From positions 62,001 through 126,000 of the forward strand of contig QCQE01000001.1 in the NCBI GenBank assembly GCA_003212275.1: DNA of 64,000 nucleotides, written 5' to 3'. Positions 25,027-34,210 of this stretch are shown piece after piece (position 1 is the first letter of the stretch; each line of letters starts with the position of its first letter). The translations under genes were made by a program, and so were the position numbers. The notes beneath the pieces are model-generated. The model worked only from the letters and a program-made list of their open reading frames with translations. It was not told the DNA's origin and searched no databases. Source of the stretch: Pelagibacteraceae bacterium AG-447-N18. Its GTDB lineage: Bacteria > Pseudomonadota > Alphaproteobacteria > Pelagibacterales > Pelagibacteraceae.

Positions 25027-26184
25027 ATGATAATGAGATTAAAAGATTGTCACAATTTTAGTGATTTTAGAAAACTTGCTAAGCTCAAGCTTCCATCGCC
25101 TATTTTTCATTATATTGATGGCGCTGCTGATGATGAAATTACATACGCTAGGAATACTAGTGCTTTTGACGATGTAGATTTAGTTCCAAATGTTTTAAGA
25201 GGTGTTGAGAATGTAGATTTGTCTACTACGATTTTTGGTAAAAAATTGGATTTACCATTTTATCTTTCACCAACAGCATTACAAAGACTTTTTCATTATG
25301 ATGGCGAAAGAGCAGTTGGAAAAGCAGCTAAAAAATTTAATACAATGTTTGGTGTTTCTGCATTAGCAACTGTTAGCGTTGAGGAAATATCCTCTTTGAT
25401 TGATACACCTAAAATGTTTCAGTTTTATTTTCACAAAGACAGAGGTTTAAATGACTCTTGTTTAGAGCGAGCTAAGGCCGCTAAATTTGATGTAATGGCT
25501 CTAACAGTCGATACCATTACAGGAGGAAATCGTGAAAGAGATTTAAGAACTGGTTTTACTTCTCCACCGAAATTGACTCTATCAAGCTTATTTAGTTTCG
25601 CGACCAAACCTATGTGGGGAATAAATTATTTAACAAAAGGAAAATTTGAATTACCTCATCTTCAAGACTTTGTAAAAGAGGGTACAAGTACAAACTCTTC
25701 GATAGGAAATTATTTTTCAACAATGTTAGATCAGTCTATGAATTGGAAAGATGCTGAAAAACTTTGTTCTCAATGGGGAGGTCATTTTGCACTAAAAGGT
25801 ATAATGAGTGTAGAAGATGCTAAAAAAGCAGTTGATATAGGATGTACTGGTATAATGGTTTCAAATCATGGTGGCAGACAACTTGATGGATCGAGATCAC
25901 CATTTGATCAACTCGCAGAAATTGTTGATGCAGTTGGAGATAAACTTGATGTTATATGTGAAGGAGGAATTCATAGAGGAACACATATGCTTAAAGCATT
26001 ATCTCTTGGTGCAAAAGCATGTTCTGGTGGAAGACTTTATCTATATGCGCTTGCAGCAGCAGGCCAACCAGGCGTCGAAAGAGCTCTTGAATTGTATAAA
26101 TCTGAGTTAGTAAGAGACATGAAACTAATGGGATGTACTAAAATATCGGACCTTAATAGAAATAATCTAAGATTTAGAAAATAG
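25027..26184 (+). CDS. FMN-dependent alpha-hydroxy acid oxidase/dehydrogenase, paralog 1
   Basis: 385 residues; a second in-frame ATG lies at 25033. LldD/glycolate oxidase family TIM barrel: 'PIFHYIDGAADDEITYARN' at the N-terminus, 'LSPTALQRLFHYDGE', 'MALTVDTITGGNRERDLRTG', the FMN Lys in 'HFALKGIMSVEDAKKA' and the catalytic 'VSNHGGRQLDGSRSPFDQL' (His and Arg). Oxidises an L-2-hydroxy acid (lactate, glycolate or similar) to the keto acid, usually passing electrons to quinone. A close paralog follows with a one-base overlap (TAGTG), suggesting tandem duplication and possibly two substrates. Confidence 0.9.
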   Translation: MIMRLKDCHNFSDFRKLAKLKLPSPIFHYIDGAADDEITYARNTSAFDDVDLVPNVLRGVENVDLSTTIFGKKLDLPFYLSPTALQRLFHYDGERAVGKAAKKFNTMFGVSALATVSVEEISSLIDTPKMFQFYFHKDRGLNDSCLERAKAAKFDVMALTVDTITGGNRERDLRTGFTSPPKLTLSSLFSFATKPMWGINYLTKGKFELPHLQDFVKEGTSTNSSIGNYFSTMLDQSMNWKDAEKLCSQWGGHFALKGIMSVEDAKKAVDIGCTGIMVSNHGGRQLDGSRSPFDQLAEIVDAVGDKLDVICEGGIHRGTHMLKALSLGAKACSGGRLYLYALAAAGQPGVERALELYKSELVRDMKLMGCTKISDLNRNNLRFRK

Positions 26185-27347
26185 TGAGTTTACAAAATTG
26201 TTATAATTTTGACGACTTTAGAAAACTTGCAAAAAAAAAATTACCTTCTCCAATATTTCATTATATTGATGGTGGTGCGGATGATGAGATAACCCTCAAA
26301 AGAAATACAAAATCATTTGATGAATGCGATCTAGTTCCTAATATTTTAGCAAGTGTAGGTAAACCAGATTTATCAACAACTATTTTTGGAAAAAAAATTG
26401 ATATGCCACTATTTTTATCACCTTGCGCTATGCAAAGACTTTATCATCATGATGGTGATAAAGCGTCTGCTAGAGCAGCCGATAAGTTTGGAACATTTTA
26501 TAGTATGTCTACGATGGCAAATAATACTATAGAAGAAATTTCAAATATTTCGGGTGGACCAAAGTTATTTCAACTTTATGTTCATAAAGACCAATCAATC
26601 ACTGATGATCTAATTGATCGTTGTAGGAGATCAGGATTTGATGGAATGTGTTTAACGGTAGATACTTTAGTAGCGGGTAATAGAGAAAGAGATCATAGAA
26701 CAGGTTTCACAACCCCTCCAAAATTAACTTTACAAAGTTTAATGAGTTTTGCTCTTCATCCTAGTTGGGTATTTAATTATCTTACACACGGGAAATTTAA
26801 ATTAGCAAATGTGGCTACAAAAACAGACAAGGGTACCAATATTGCAAAATCAGTTATTGAGTATATTAATGAACAATATGATCCAGCAATGAACTGGAAG
26901 GATGCAGAATATTGTGTAAAGAAATGGAATGGACCTTTTGCACTTAAAGGTGTTATGTCAGTTGAAGATGCGAAAAGAGCAATAGATATTGGTTGTACCG
27001 CAATTATGATTTCAAATCATGGTGGAAGACAACTTGATGGATCAAGATCACCTTTCGATCAAGTCAAAGCAATCTCAGACGCAGTTGGAGATAAATTGGA
27101 AATTATTTTAGATGGGGGAGTGAGAAGAGGAACTCACGTATTAAAAGCAATCGCTGCGGGCGCAAAAGCCTGTAGTTTTGGTAAAATGTTTTTGTTCTCT
27201 TTAGCCGCAGGGGGACAACAAGGTGTTGAGCATTTACTTAAAAATATGCACGATGAAATAAATAGAAATATGGTTTTAATGGGATGTAAGAACTTAAAAG
27301 AGTTGAATAGTTCAAAATTAATTTATAGAACTTACAATAAAATATAA
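26184..27347 (+). CDS. FMN-dependent alpha-hydroxy acid oxidase/dehydrogenase, paralog 2
   Basis: 387 residues from a GTG that shares its G with the stop of paralog 1. Same architecture: 'PIFHYIDGGADDEITLKRN', 'LSPCAMQRLYHHDGD', 'CLTVDTLVAGNRERDHRTG', 'FALKGVMSVEDAKRAI' and 'ISNHGGRQLDGSRSPFDQV'. The active-site motif is intact. Differences from paralog 1 cluster at substrate-side positions (for example PTALQRLF versus PCAMQRLY), compatible with a different chain length or a heteromer. Exact substrate unknown. The aminotransferase begins five bases later. Confidence 0.9.
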   Translation: MSLQNCYNFDDFRKLAKKKLPSPIFHYIDGGADDEITLKRNTKSFDECDLVPNILASVGKPDLSTTIFGKKIDMPLFLSPCAMQRLYHHDGDKASARAADKFGTFYSMSTMANNTIEEISNISGGPKLFQLYVHKDQSITDDLIDRCRRSGFDGMCLTVDTLVAGNRERDHRTGFTTPPKLTLQSLMSFALHPSWVFNYLTHGKFKLANVATKTDKGTNIAKSVIEYINEQYDPAMNWKDAEYCVKKWNGPFALKGVMSVEDAKRAIDIGCTAIMISNHGGRQLDGSRSPFDQVKAISDAVGDKLEIILDGGVRRGTHVLKAIAAGAKACSFGKMFLFSLAAGGQQGVEHLLKNMHDEINRNMVLMGCKNLKELNSSKLIYRTYNKI

Positions 27348-27352
27348 AAGTT

Positions 27353-28519
27353 ATGGAATTAGCTAAGAGTTTAGATAGATTAGGAACAGAGTCTGCTTTT
27401 TCGGTATTAGCAGAGGCAAAGAAATTAGAGGCCCAAGGTAAGCCGATGATCCATTTAGGTCTGGGACAGCCAGATTTTAAAACACCTAAACATGTTGTTG
27501 AAGCGGCAAAAAAAGCTTTGGATGATGGTCATCATGGATACGTGATGTCAAATGGAATACCTGAGTGTCGACAAGCTGTAACAAGATGGATTAAGAAACG
27601 TTATAAAGCTGAGGTAGATCCTGAAAGAATTTTAATCATGCCAGGTGGTAAACCTACAATGAGTTACGCGATACAATGTTACGGAGAACCTGGAGTAGAA
27701 ATAATCCATCCTACACCTGCATTTCCAATATATGAGTCTATGATTAATTATACAGGTTCAACGCCTGTACCTTATGATTTAACTGAGGATAAAGATCTTA
27801 AATTTGATCCGGATAAAATTTTATCTCTTATAACTAAAAAAACTAGATTATTGATTTTAATAAATCCAAATAATCCAACAGGAAGTTTTGTTGAAAAACC
27901 TGTAATTGACTATTTTGCAAAGGAGTTAGAAAAACATCCTCATGTTACTATTTTAAGTGATGAAATTTATAGTAGACAAATTTTTGACTACAAAGAAATG
28001 CCTTCTTTTTTTCATTATCCAAATTTAAAAGATAGGTTAATTGTATTAGAGGGTTGGAGCAAAGCTTATTCGATGACTGGATGGAGATTAGGTTGGAGTT
28101 ATTGGCCTAAAGAACTTATTGAGCACGTAAACAAATTATTAATTAATAGTGTATCATGTGTAAATGCTGCTGCACAATATGCCGGCATTGCTGCACTAGA
28201 TGGCCCTGATGATTCCATCAAAGATATGTTAGATAAGTTTACTTTGAGAAGAAATTTAATTCATCAGGGGTTAAATGATCTACCAGGAGTAGAGTGTAGT
28301 TTACCTGGGGGAGCCTTTTATGCGTTCCCAAAAGTAATTGGTACAGGAATGAATGGATCTGAATTCTGTAAAAAAGCAATGCATGAGGCTGGAGTAGCAA
28401 TAGTGCCAGGAACTGCTTTTGGTAAAACTTGTAATGATTACGTAAGATTTAGTTTTGCAGCATCAAGAGATAACATTTTACAGGCCTTAGAAAACATAAA
28501 GAAAATGCTTACTAAATAA
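27353..28519 (+). CDS. Pyridoxal-phosphate aminotransferase, class I/II (aspartate aminotransferase-like)
   Basis: 388 residues, fold type I. Motifs: 'PMIHLGLGQPDFKTPKHV', 'HHGYVMSNGIPECRQAV', 'INPNNPTGSF' (Asn at PLP), 'ILSDEIYSRQIF' (Asp at ring N) and 'LEGWSKAYSMTGWRLGW' (Schiff-base Lys), plus 'YVRFSFAAS' with the carboxylate-binding Arg. It resembles AspC/aromatic-type subgroup I enzymes. Next to hydroxy-acid oxidases it could aminate the resulting 2-keto acid or deaminate an amino acid feeding them; the substrate is not determinable. Confidence 0.88.
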   Translation: MELAKSLDRLGTESAFSVLAEAKKLEAQGKPMIHLGLGQPDFKTPKHVVEAAKKALDDGHHGYVMSNGIPECRQAVTRWIKKRYKAEVDPERILIMPGGKPTMSYAIQCYGEPGVEIIHPTPAFPIYESMINYTGSTPVPYDLTEDKDLKFDPDKILSLITKKTRLLILINPNNPTGSFVEKPVIDYFAKELEKHPHVTILSDEIYSRQIFDYKEMPSFFHYPNLKDRLIVLEGWSKAYSMTGWRLGWSYWPKELIEHVNKLLINSVSCVNAAAQYAGIAALDGPDDSIKDMLDKFTLRRNLIHQGLNDLPGVECSLPGGAFYAFPKVIGTGMNGSEFCKKAMHEAGVAIVPGTAFGKTCNDYVRFSFAASRDNILQALENIKKMLTK

Positions 28520-28557
28520 GCTGTATTTTTGATAAAATTTTTACTAATATTCTTTTA

Positions 28558-29931
28558 ATGAACGAGCAAGTCCAAGCAGAGTTTAAAAAAATTTTTAACG
28601 GAAGATTTTCTACCTCTGAGTCAACAAGGGCAAATTATGCTAGAGGGGAGGATACCTATGATCCCGTTTTGTCTAAAGCTGTAGTTTTTCCTGAAACAAA
28701 TGAAGAGGTCTCTAAAGTGCTCCGTTTATGTAATGAGCACAAAATTCCTGTTGTACCTTTTGGAACAGGAACATCTTTAGAAGGTAATGTTGTCGGTAAT
28801 GAAAAAGGCATAACCATTTGTCTTGAAAAAATGAATAAAATTTTAAGTGTGAATGTTGAGGACTTTGATTGTCGAGTTCAGGCATGTGTAACTAAAGAGC
28901 AATTAAATGATTATTTGAGAGAAGATGGAGTTTTTTTCCCGATTGATCCTGGTGCTAATGCAGCAATTGGAGGAATGGCTTCAACATCAGCTTCAGGGAC
29001 AATGGCTGTAAAATATGGAACAATGAAAACTGTAATCAGCGGACTTACAGTTGTTTTGCCTAATGGAGATATTGTAAATACTGGTAGCAGAACTAAAAAA
29101 ACATCAGCAGGTTATAATTTAACCAATTTATTTATAGGTTCAGAGGGAACGTTAGGCATAATTACAGAAGTTCAATTGAGATTATCGCCAATCCCAGAGA
29201 GTATTATGTCTGCAGTTTGTCATTTTCCAACTTTAGAAAATGCAGTTCAAACTGCTCAACAAGTTGTTCAATATGGAATTCCTATCGCTAGAATTGAGAT
29301 GCTAAACAAAGATCAAATGGGTATTAGTATTAATTACTCTAAATTGAAAGATGTCGAAGCAGTGCCAACTTTATTTTTTGAGTTTCATGGATCCGAGGCA
29401 TCTAATAATGAAAATATTAAAATTGTTGAGGAAATATCAAAAGATAATAACGGAAGTTCTTTTAAATGGGCAAAAGATTTGGAAGAGAGAAATAAGCTAT
29501 GGAAAGCACGTTGGGATGTTTATTATTCTGTAAAAGCATTGATAAATAATGGAAGAGTTTATTCGACTGACGTGTGTTTACCAATTTCAAATATAACTGA
29601 ATGTGTAAATTACGCAGAAGAGCAAGCAAAAAAGTTTGGATTAAGAGCTCCGATGGTAGGTCATTTAGGTGATGGAAACTTTCATGTGCTTTTGCCTTTT
29701 GACCCTGAAAACAAAGAGACATACAAAAAAATAAGAGAATTTAACGACTTATTAATTAACAAAGCGCTTGAATTGAAAGGTACAATCACCGGAGAACATG
29801 GAGTTGGGTTACATAAAAAAGAATATCTTTTGAAAGAACATGCTGACAACATTCCATTAATGAAATTGATTAAGAGGAGCATTGATCAAAATAATATAAT
29901 GAACCCTGGGAAGATATTCGATCTAAACTAG
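28558..29931 (+). CDS. FAD-linked oxidase, D-lactate dehydrogenase (cytochrome)/GlcD-like
   Basis: 457 residues. VAO/PCMH flavoprotein: FAD segment 'VVPFGTGTSLEGNVVGNEKG', 'FFPIDPGANAAIGGMASTSASG', 'SAGYNLTNLFIGSEGTLGII', and the C-terminal metal/substrate motifs 'GHLGDGNFHVLLPF' and 'GEHGVGLHKKEYL'. Oxidises a D-2-hydroxy acid (D-lactate, glycolate or 2-hydroxyglutarate type) and passes electrons to the respiratory chain. As a single chain without GlcE/GlcF neighbours it is more like LDHD. It complements the two L-specific FMN enzymes upstream. Confidence 0.88.
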   Translation: MNEQVQAEFKKIFNGRFSTSESTRANYARGEDTYDPVLSKAVVFPETNEEVSKVLRLCNEHKIPVVPFGTGTSLEGNVVGNEKGITICLEKMNKILSVNVEDFDCRVQACVTKEQLNDYLREDGVFFPIDPGANAAIGGMASTSASGTMAVKYGTMKTVISGLTVVLPNGDIVNTGSRTKKTSAGYNLTNLFIGSEGTLGIITEVQLRLSPIPESIMSAVCHFPTLENAVQTAQQVVQYGIPIARIEMLNKDQMGISINYSKLKDVEAVPTLFFEFHGSEASNNENIKIVEEISKDNNGSSFKWAKDLEERNKLWKARWDVYYSVKALINNGRVYSTDVCLPISNITECVNYAEEQAKKFGLRAPMVGHLGDGNFHVLLPFDPENKETYKKIREFNDLLINKALELKGTITGEHGVGLHKKEYLLKEHADNIPLMKLIKRSIDQNNIMNPGKIFDLN

Positions 29932-29947
29932 TTAATTCTATCTTTTA

Positions 29948-30901
29948 ATGAAAAAAATTCTAATCACTAGAAAATTAATTAAGGAGAGTGAGGACAAAGC
30001 CAATAAAACTTTTGATCCAATATTCAATAATAATGATGAGCTATACTCTCAGTCAAAAGTAATATCAATGAGTAAAGGATGTGATGGAATTTTATCTTCT
30101 CTCACAGATAAAATGGATAAAGAAACAATCAACAAATTGCCAGACACGATAAAAATTATTTCAAATTTTGCAGTTGGATTTGGAAATATTGATTTAGATG
30201 CTGCAAAAAAAAGGGGCATTGCAGTAACAAATACTCCTGAGGTTTTATCTGATGCGACAGCTGAAATTGGGATACTTTTAATTTTAGGCGCATGCAGAAG
30301 AGCCTCTGAAGGAATAGTATCTGCTCAAGAAGGTGGATGGAAGTGGTCAGCAGACTATTTAATAGGTAAGCAATTGACAGGCTCCAGACTTGGTATTCTA
30401 GGCATGGGAAGAATAGGACAAAAAATTGCAAAGATTGCAAAGTCTTTAGGCATGATAATTCATTATCACAATAGATCAAAGTTAAGTGATGAAAAAGAAC
30501 AGGGAGCAATTTATCACGATAATATTAAAAGTCTTTTTTCAGTTTCTGATGTCCTATCAATTTGTTGTCCTGCGACTAAAGAAACAGAAAACATGATTAA
30601 CAAAGAAACAGTTGAATATTTTCCTAAAGGAGCAGTAATTACTAATGTCGCTAGAGGAGATATAGTCGATGATGAAGCTTTAATTGATGCATTAAACCGG
30701 AGAAAAATATATGCAGCTGGATTAGATGTTTATAAAAATGAGCCAAACTTAAATCCCGGTTATAATAAAATTAAGTCAGCATTTATTCTTCCACACCTAG
30801 GAAGTGCAACAAAGGATACAAGAATTGCAATGGCAAACTTAGCAATCGATAATATTGATGAGTTTTTCAAAACTGGAAATTGTAAAAACCAAGTAAATTA
30901 A
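29948..30901 (+). CDS. D-2-hydroxyacid dehydrogenase, glyoxylate/hydroxypyruvate reductase-like
   Basis: 317 residues. NAD(P)-dependent family with 'ISNFAVGFGNIDLDAA', nucleotide motif 'LGILGMGRIGQKIAKIAKSL', and catalytic Arg ('TNVARGDIVDDEAL'), Glu ('YKNEPNLNP') and His ('ILPHLGSAT'). It reduces glyoxylate, hydroxypyruvate or a similar keto acid, or works in reverse. Last gene of the oxidase block, 118 bases before the TRAP transporter. Confidence 0.9.
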   Translation: MKKILITRKLIKESEDKANKTFDPIFNNNDELYSQSKVISMSKGCDGILSSLTDKMDKETINKLPDTIKIISNFAVGFGNIDLDAAKKRGIAVTNTPEVLSDATAEIGILLILGACRRASEGIVSAQEGGWKWSADYLIGKQLTGSRLGILGMGRIGQKIAKIAKSLGMIIHYHNRSKLSDEKEQGAIYHDNIKSLFSVSDVLSICCPATKETENMINKETVEYFPKGAVITNVARGDIVDDEALIDALNRRKIYAAGLDVYKNEPNLNPGYNKIKSAFILPHLGSATKDTRIAMANLAIDNIDEFFKTGNCKNQVN

Positions 30902-30991
30902 TTCTACTCTGGATTGAATCTAATTCAACTATTGCGACATCTACGCCTTTTTTTAGAAAGACTCTAATCTGATTCTATGTTTTAATTAATC

Positions 30992-31005
30992 AAGTTAATT
31001 AACTT
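30992..31005. promoter_or_regulatory. 14-base perfect palindrome upstream of dctP
   Basis: AAGTTAATTAACTT is its own reverse complement and lies four bases before the Shine-Dalgarno sequence of the TRAP binding-protein gene. It could be an operator or a weak hairpin. The AT-rich background lowers its weight. The rest of this 118-base gap shows no ORF or clear promoter. Confidence 0.3.
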
Positions 31006-31008
31006 TAA

Positions 31009-31014
31009 TAGGAG
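31009..31014 (+). promoter_or_regulatory. Strong ribosome binding site of dctP
   Basis: TAGGAG five bases before ATG 31020, one of the best Shine-Dalgarno matches in the window. It fits the high expression expected for a periplasmic binding protein. Confidence 0.6.
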
Positions 31015-31019
31015 TAATA

Positions 31020-32174
31020 ATGACTAAAGAAAATAAATCATTGAAGGTGAAAACATCTTCAAGACGTAAGTTCTTTAAAACTGCTGCTAAGACTGGTGCT
31101 ATAGCTGCAGCCGCTGTTGCAATGCCATATGTGAAGGCAAATGCAGCAACAACTTTAAAGATGCAAGCTGCATGGCCAAGTGGAGCTAACATCTTTTTCG
31201 AAATGGCTGGAGACTATTGTAACATGGTAAAAGAAATGTCTGGAGGATCTCTTCAGATTGATCTTCAACCGGTTGGAGCAGTTGTAAAGACTTCAGAAAT
31301 CGGACAAGCGGTTAGTTCCGGTGTAGTAGATATGGGTCACTGGGTGACTGCATATTGGTATGGTAAAAACCCTGCTGCATCATTATTTGGAACTGGTCCT
31401 TCATATGGAATGTCATCTCAAGAAGTTATGGGATGGATGGAGTATGGTGGAGGAAGAAAATTATATGACGAAACACTTGCAAAAGTTGGTTTTGATTATG
31501 TTGGTTTTTTCCATATGCCTATGCCAGCGCAGCCTTTTGGTTGGTTCAAAAAGAACGTAACTAAAGTGTCTGATGTTAAAGGTATGAAGTACAGAACCGT
31601 TGGTTTAGCGACTAACGTTTTAACTGCAATGGGAATGGTAGTTAGACAATTACCAGGTGGTGAAATTCAACCAGCGATGAAAACTGGTTTGATTGAAGCT
31701 GCTGAGTTTAACAACCCAACTTCAGACTCTCAGTTTGGTATGCAAGATGTTTCTAAGCACTATCACTTAGGAAGCTTCCACCAATCTCAAGAGATGTTTG
31801 AGATACCAGTTAACAAAAAAACATATAATAGTTTGTCACCTGCGCACCAAGCAATATTGAAAAATGCTGCTTATGCTGCAAATAGTGATAACTACTTTAA
31901 AGCTTTAGTAAGATACTCAGCTGACTTAGCCAAGTTAATGAATGAGCATAAAGTAAATGTTTACCAAACTTCTGATGAAATCTTAGCTCAACAATTAAAA
32001 GGTTGGGATAAGGTAATCGGTGATTTTAATAAGAAAGATCCTTTCTTTAAGAAAATCGTAGATTCTCAGAAAGCGTACGCGAAGAGGGTAATGAAATACT
32101 TGCTGATGAATCAGCCGAATTACAAACTTGCGTATGAAAATGAGTTTGGTCCAATAGCAAAAGTTAAGTTATAA
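31020..32174 (+). CDS. dctP: TRAP transporter substrate-binding protein DctP
   Basis: 384 residues. A twin-arginine signal (SSRRKFFKTAAKTGAIAAAA ... VKANA) targets it folded to the periplasm. DctP-type signatures: 'LQPVGAVVKTSEIGQAVSSG', 'VSDVKGMKYRTVGLATNVL', 'GGEIQPAMKTGLIEAAEFNN' with the carboxylate-binding Arg in 'KYRT' and Asn in 'FNN'. It belongs to the large-ligand (mannitol/chloroaromatic-like) DctP branch by its Q/M subunit type, but organic acids are the usual ligands. Neighbouring hydroxy-acid oxidases suggest a 2-hydroxy or 2-keto acid. A terminator-like hairpin separates it from dctQ. Confidence 0.93.
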   Translation: MTKENKSLKVKTSSRRKFFKTAAKTGAIAAAAVAMPYVKANAATTLKMQAAWPSGANIFFEMAGDYCNMVKEMSGGSLQIDLQPVGAVVKTSEIGQAVSSGVVDMGHWVTAYWYGKNPAASLFGTGPSYGMSSQEVMGWMEYGGGRKLYDETLAKVGFDYVGFFHMPMPAQPFGWFKKNVTKVSDVKGMKYRTVGLATNVLTAMGMVVRQLPGGEIQPAMKTGLIEAAEFNNPTSDSQFGMQDVSKHYHLGSFHQSQEMFEIPVNKKTYNSLSPAHQAILKNAAYAANSDNYFKALVRYSADLAKLMNEHKVNVYQTSDEILAQQLKGWDKVIGDFNKKDPFFKKIVDSQKAYAKRVMKYLLMNQPNYKLAYENEFGPIAKVKL

Positions 32175-32197
32175 TTAACTTTTTATAAATTTTAATG

Positions 32198-32219
32198 AGG
32201 GGGCCTCGGCCCCCTTTTT
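32198..32219 (+). terminator. Intrinsic terminator/attenuator between dctP and dctQ
   Basis: AGGGGGC-CTCG-GCCCCCT followed by a run of T: a six-to-seven base GC stem with a four-base loop, very GC-rich against this background. It ends 40 bases before dctQ. Partial read-through would give far more binding protein than membrane subunits, a usual stoichiometry. Confidence 0.85.
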
Positions 32220-32259
32220 ATTTGATTAATTCAAAACAATTCAATAAGAGTCTATATCT

Positions 32260-32853
32260 ATGATGAGATCTTATATAAAATTTGCCGACCGATTAAGCGT
32301 CTCAATGGGTAAAGCATTTTCCTGGTGTATTGTAATTTTAATGGGTGGAACGTGCTATGAAGTTTTTATGGCATATGCTTTAAACGCACCAACTTTATGG
32401 AATTTTGATTTTAGTCTTCAAATGTATGGTGCGATTTTTATGATGGCTGGTGCATATACTTTATGTACCGAGGCACATGTAAGAGGAGACGTCATTTACA
32501 GATTATTTTCTCAAAGAGTACAAGCTTGGATAGATATAGTTTTATATTTTATTTTCTTTTTCCCAGGCGTAATTGCGTTAGCCTTTTATGGTTACGAGTA
32601 TGCTGCGCTAGCTTGGAAAATAAAAGAAACAAGTTGGAATAGTCCAGCTCAAATTCAAATTTATATGGCTAAATCTTTAATACCTTTATCTGGAAGCCTG
32701 TTAACCCTTCAGGGAATAGGTGAAGTGTTCAGATGTATTATATGTATAAAAACTGGTAGTTGGCCAGAAAGAGGAACAGAACGTGATGCCGAAGAAACTG
32801 AAAAAGTATTAATGAGAACTTCACAAGAAGGAAATAAAGAAGATGTTATTTAG
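32260..32853 (+). CDS. dctQ: TRAP transporter small membrane subunit DctQ
   Basis: 197 residues with four helices and the DctQ pattern: 'GTCYEVFMAYALNAPTLWNF', 'GAYTLCTEAHVRGDVIYRLF' (conserved A-H-V-R-x-D) and 'IPLSGSLLTLQGIGEVFRCI'. The acidic/basic cytoplasmic tail is normal. It forms the transporter with DctM, using the sodium gradient. Overlaps dctM by 11 bases. Confidence 0.93.
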   Translation: MMRSYIKFADRLSVSMGKAFSWCIVILMGGTCYEVFMAYALNAPTLWNFDFSLQMYGAIFMMAGAYTLCTEAHVRGDVIYRLFSQRVQAWIDIVLYFIFFFPGVIALAFYGYEYAALAWKIKETSWNSPAQIQIYMAKSLIPLSGSLLTLQGIGEVFRCIICIKTGSWPERGTERDAEETEKVLMRTSQEGNKEDVI

Positions 32854-34204
32854 TCTGACAAATCCTGAAGTGGCAATTATGATGATGGGTATATTTTTAT
32901 TTGCCGTACTATTAGGTTTTCCGATTGCCTTCACTTTAATGGCGATGGGACTAGGTTTTGGATATTATGCTTACTTTGATCCAACTAAGATGGAACATCT
33001 TTTTGATAATAGGATATTCCAACTTTTTGTTCAAAACACCTACACAGTCATGGATAATAATGTCCTTACTGCTGTCCCGCTCTTTTTATTCATGGGATAT
33101 TTAGTTGAAAGAGCAGGTATTGTAGCAAAACTATTTTTTGCAATTAGATTAGCATCTCATAAGCTTCCTGCATCAATGGCAGTAGCAGCGCTGATTACTT
33201 GTGCCCTATTTTCAACAGCAACAGGTATTATAGGTGCAGTTGTCACTTTAATGGGACTATTGGCATGGCCTGCTATGATTAAAGCTGGTTATGATAAAAA
33301 ATTTGCATCTGGAATAATTTGTTCAGGTGGGTGTTTAGGAATTTTAATTCCACCTAGTATTATGTTGATCGTTTATTCCGTAATTGCTCAACTATCACCA
33401 CTAAGATTATTTGCAGCCGCTATTTTTCCAGGATTGATGTTAGCAGGACTTTACATTGCATACGCAGTGTTTAGAGCTTGGTTAAATCCTTCGATAGCAC
33501 CAAAACCTGCAGCTGAGGAAATACCTCCTACAGCAGTAATTCTTAAAGAGGTTCTTGTTTCCTTCTTACCTTTATTTTCATTGATAATTTTAGTTTTAGG
33601 CACAATTTTAGCTGGAATAGCAACACCTGCTGAAGCTGCAGCCGTTGGTGCATTTGGATCGTTGGTGCTTTCATATTTTTATAAAACTCTTAAATGGAAA
33701 AATTTTAAAGAGTCTGTTTTTTTGACAGCTAAAACAACTGCAATGATTATGTGGCTATTCATAGGATCTTGGACATTTGCTTCTGTATTTTCTTATCTTG
33801 GAGGTCACGAGGTTTTCGAACATTTCTTTAAATCTCTAAATTTACAACCTTGGCAATTTTTAGTAATTACACAATTGATTATATTTTTATTAGGTTGGCC
33901 ATTGGAGTGGACGGAGATATTAATTATTTTTGTACCAATATTTTTACCATTAGTCGAATTTTTTGGAGTAAATCCATATTTCTTTGCAATGTTGATTGCT
34001 CTAAATTTACAAACCTCATTTTTGACACCACCCATGGCAATGTCTGCTTACTATCTAAAGGGAGTTCAATCAAAGAATGTTGAATTGATGCAGATCTTTG
34101 GAGGAATAATGCCATTTTTAGGTATTGTCATTTTAGCTATGGTTCTAATGTATTTATTTCCAGGTATAGCACTTTGGTTACCAGAGACATTATTTGCAAA
34201 TTAA
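32843..34204 (+). CDS. dctM: TRAP transporter large permease DctM
   Basis: 453 residues, about 12 helices. Family motifs: 'GFPIAFTLMAMGLGFGY', 'VPLFLFMGYLVERAG', 'SGGCLGILIPPSIMLIVYSV', 'GIATPAEAAAVGAFGSLVLS' and 'NLQTSFLTPPMAMSAYYLKG'. It carries the transport path driven by sodium. Together with dctP and dctQ it makes a complete tripartite transporter. The amidase gene follows after six bases. Confidence 0.95.
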   Translation: MLFSLTNPEVAIMMMGIFLFAVLLGFPIAFTLMAMGLGFGYYAYFDPTKMEHLFDNRIFQLFVQNTYTVMDNNVLTAVPLFLFMGYLVERAGIVAKLFFAIRLASHKLPASMAVAALITCALFSTATGIIGAVVTLMGLLAWPAMIKAGYDKKFASGIICSGGCLGILIPPSIMLIVYSVIAQLSPLRLFAAAIFPGLMLAGLYIAYAVFRAWLNPSIAPKPAAEEIPPTAVILKEVLVSFLPLFSLIILVLGTILAGIATPAEAAAVGAFGSLVLSYFYKTLKWKNFKESVFLTAKTTAMIMWLFIGSWTFASVFSYLGGHEVFEHFFKSLNLQPWQFLVITQLIIFLLGWPLEWTEILIIFVPIFLPLVEFFGVNPYFFAMLIALNLQTSFLTPPMAMSAYYLKGVQSKNVELMQIFGGIMPFLGIVILAMVLMYLFPGIALWLPETLFAN

Positions 34205-34210
34205 TTTTAA

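Noticed and set aside
30902-31019. Riboswitch upstream of dctP
   Set aside because: Only a short palindrome and a ribosome site are visible; no multi-stem structure resembling the glycine or SAM riboswitches known from SAR11 was found.
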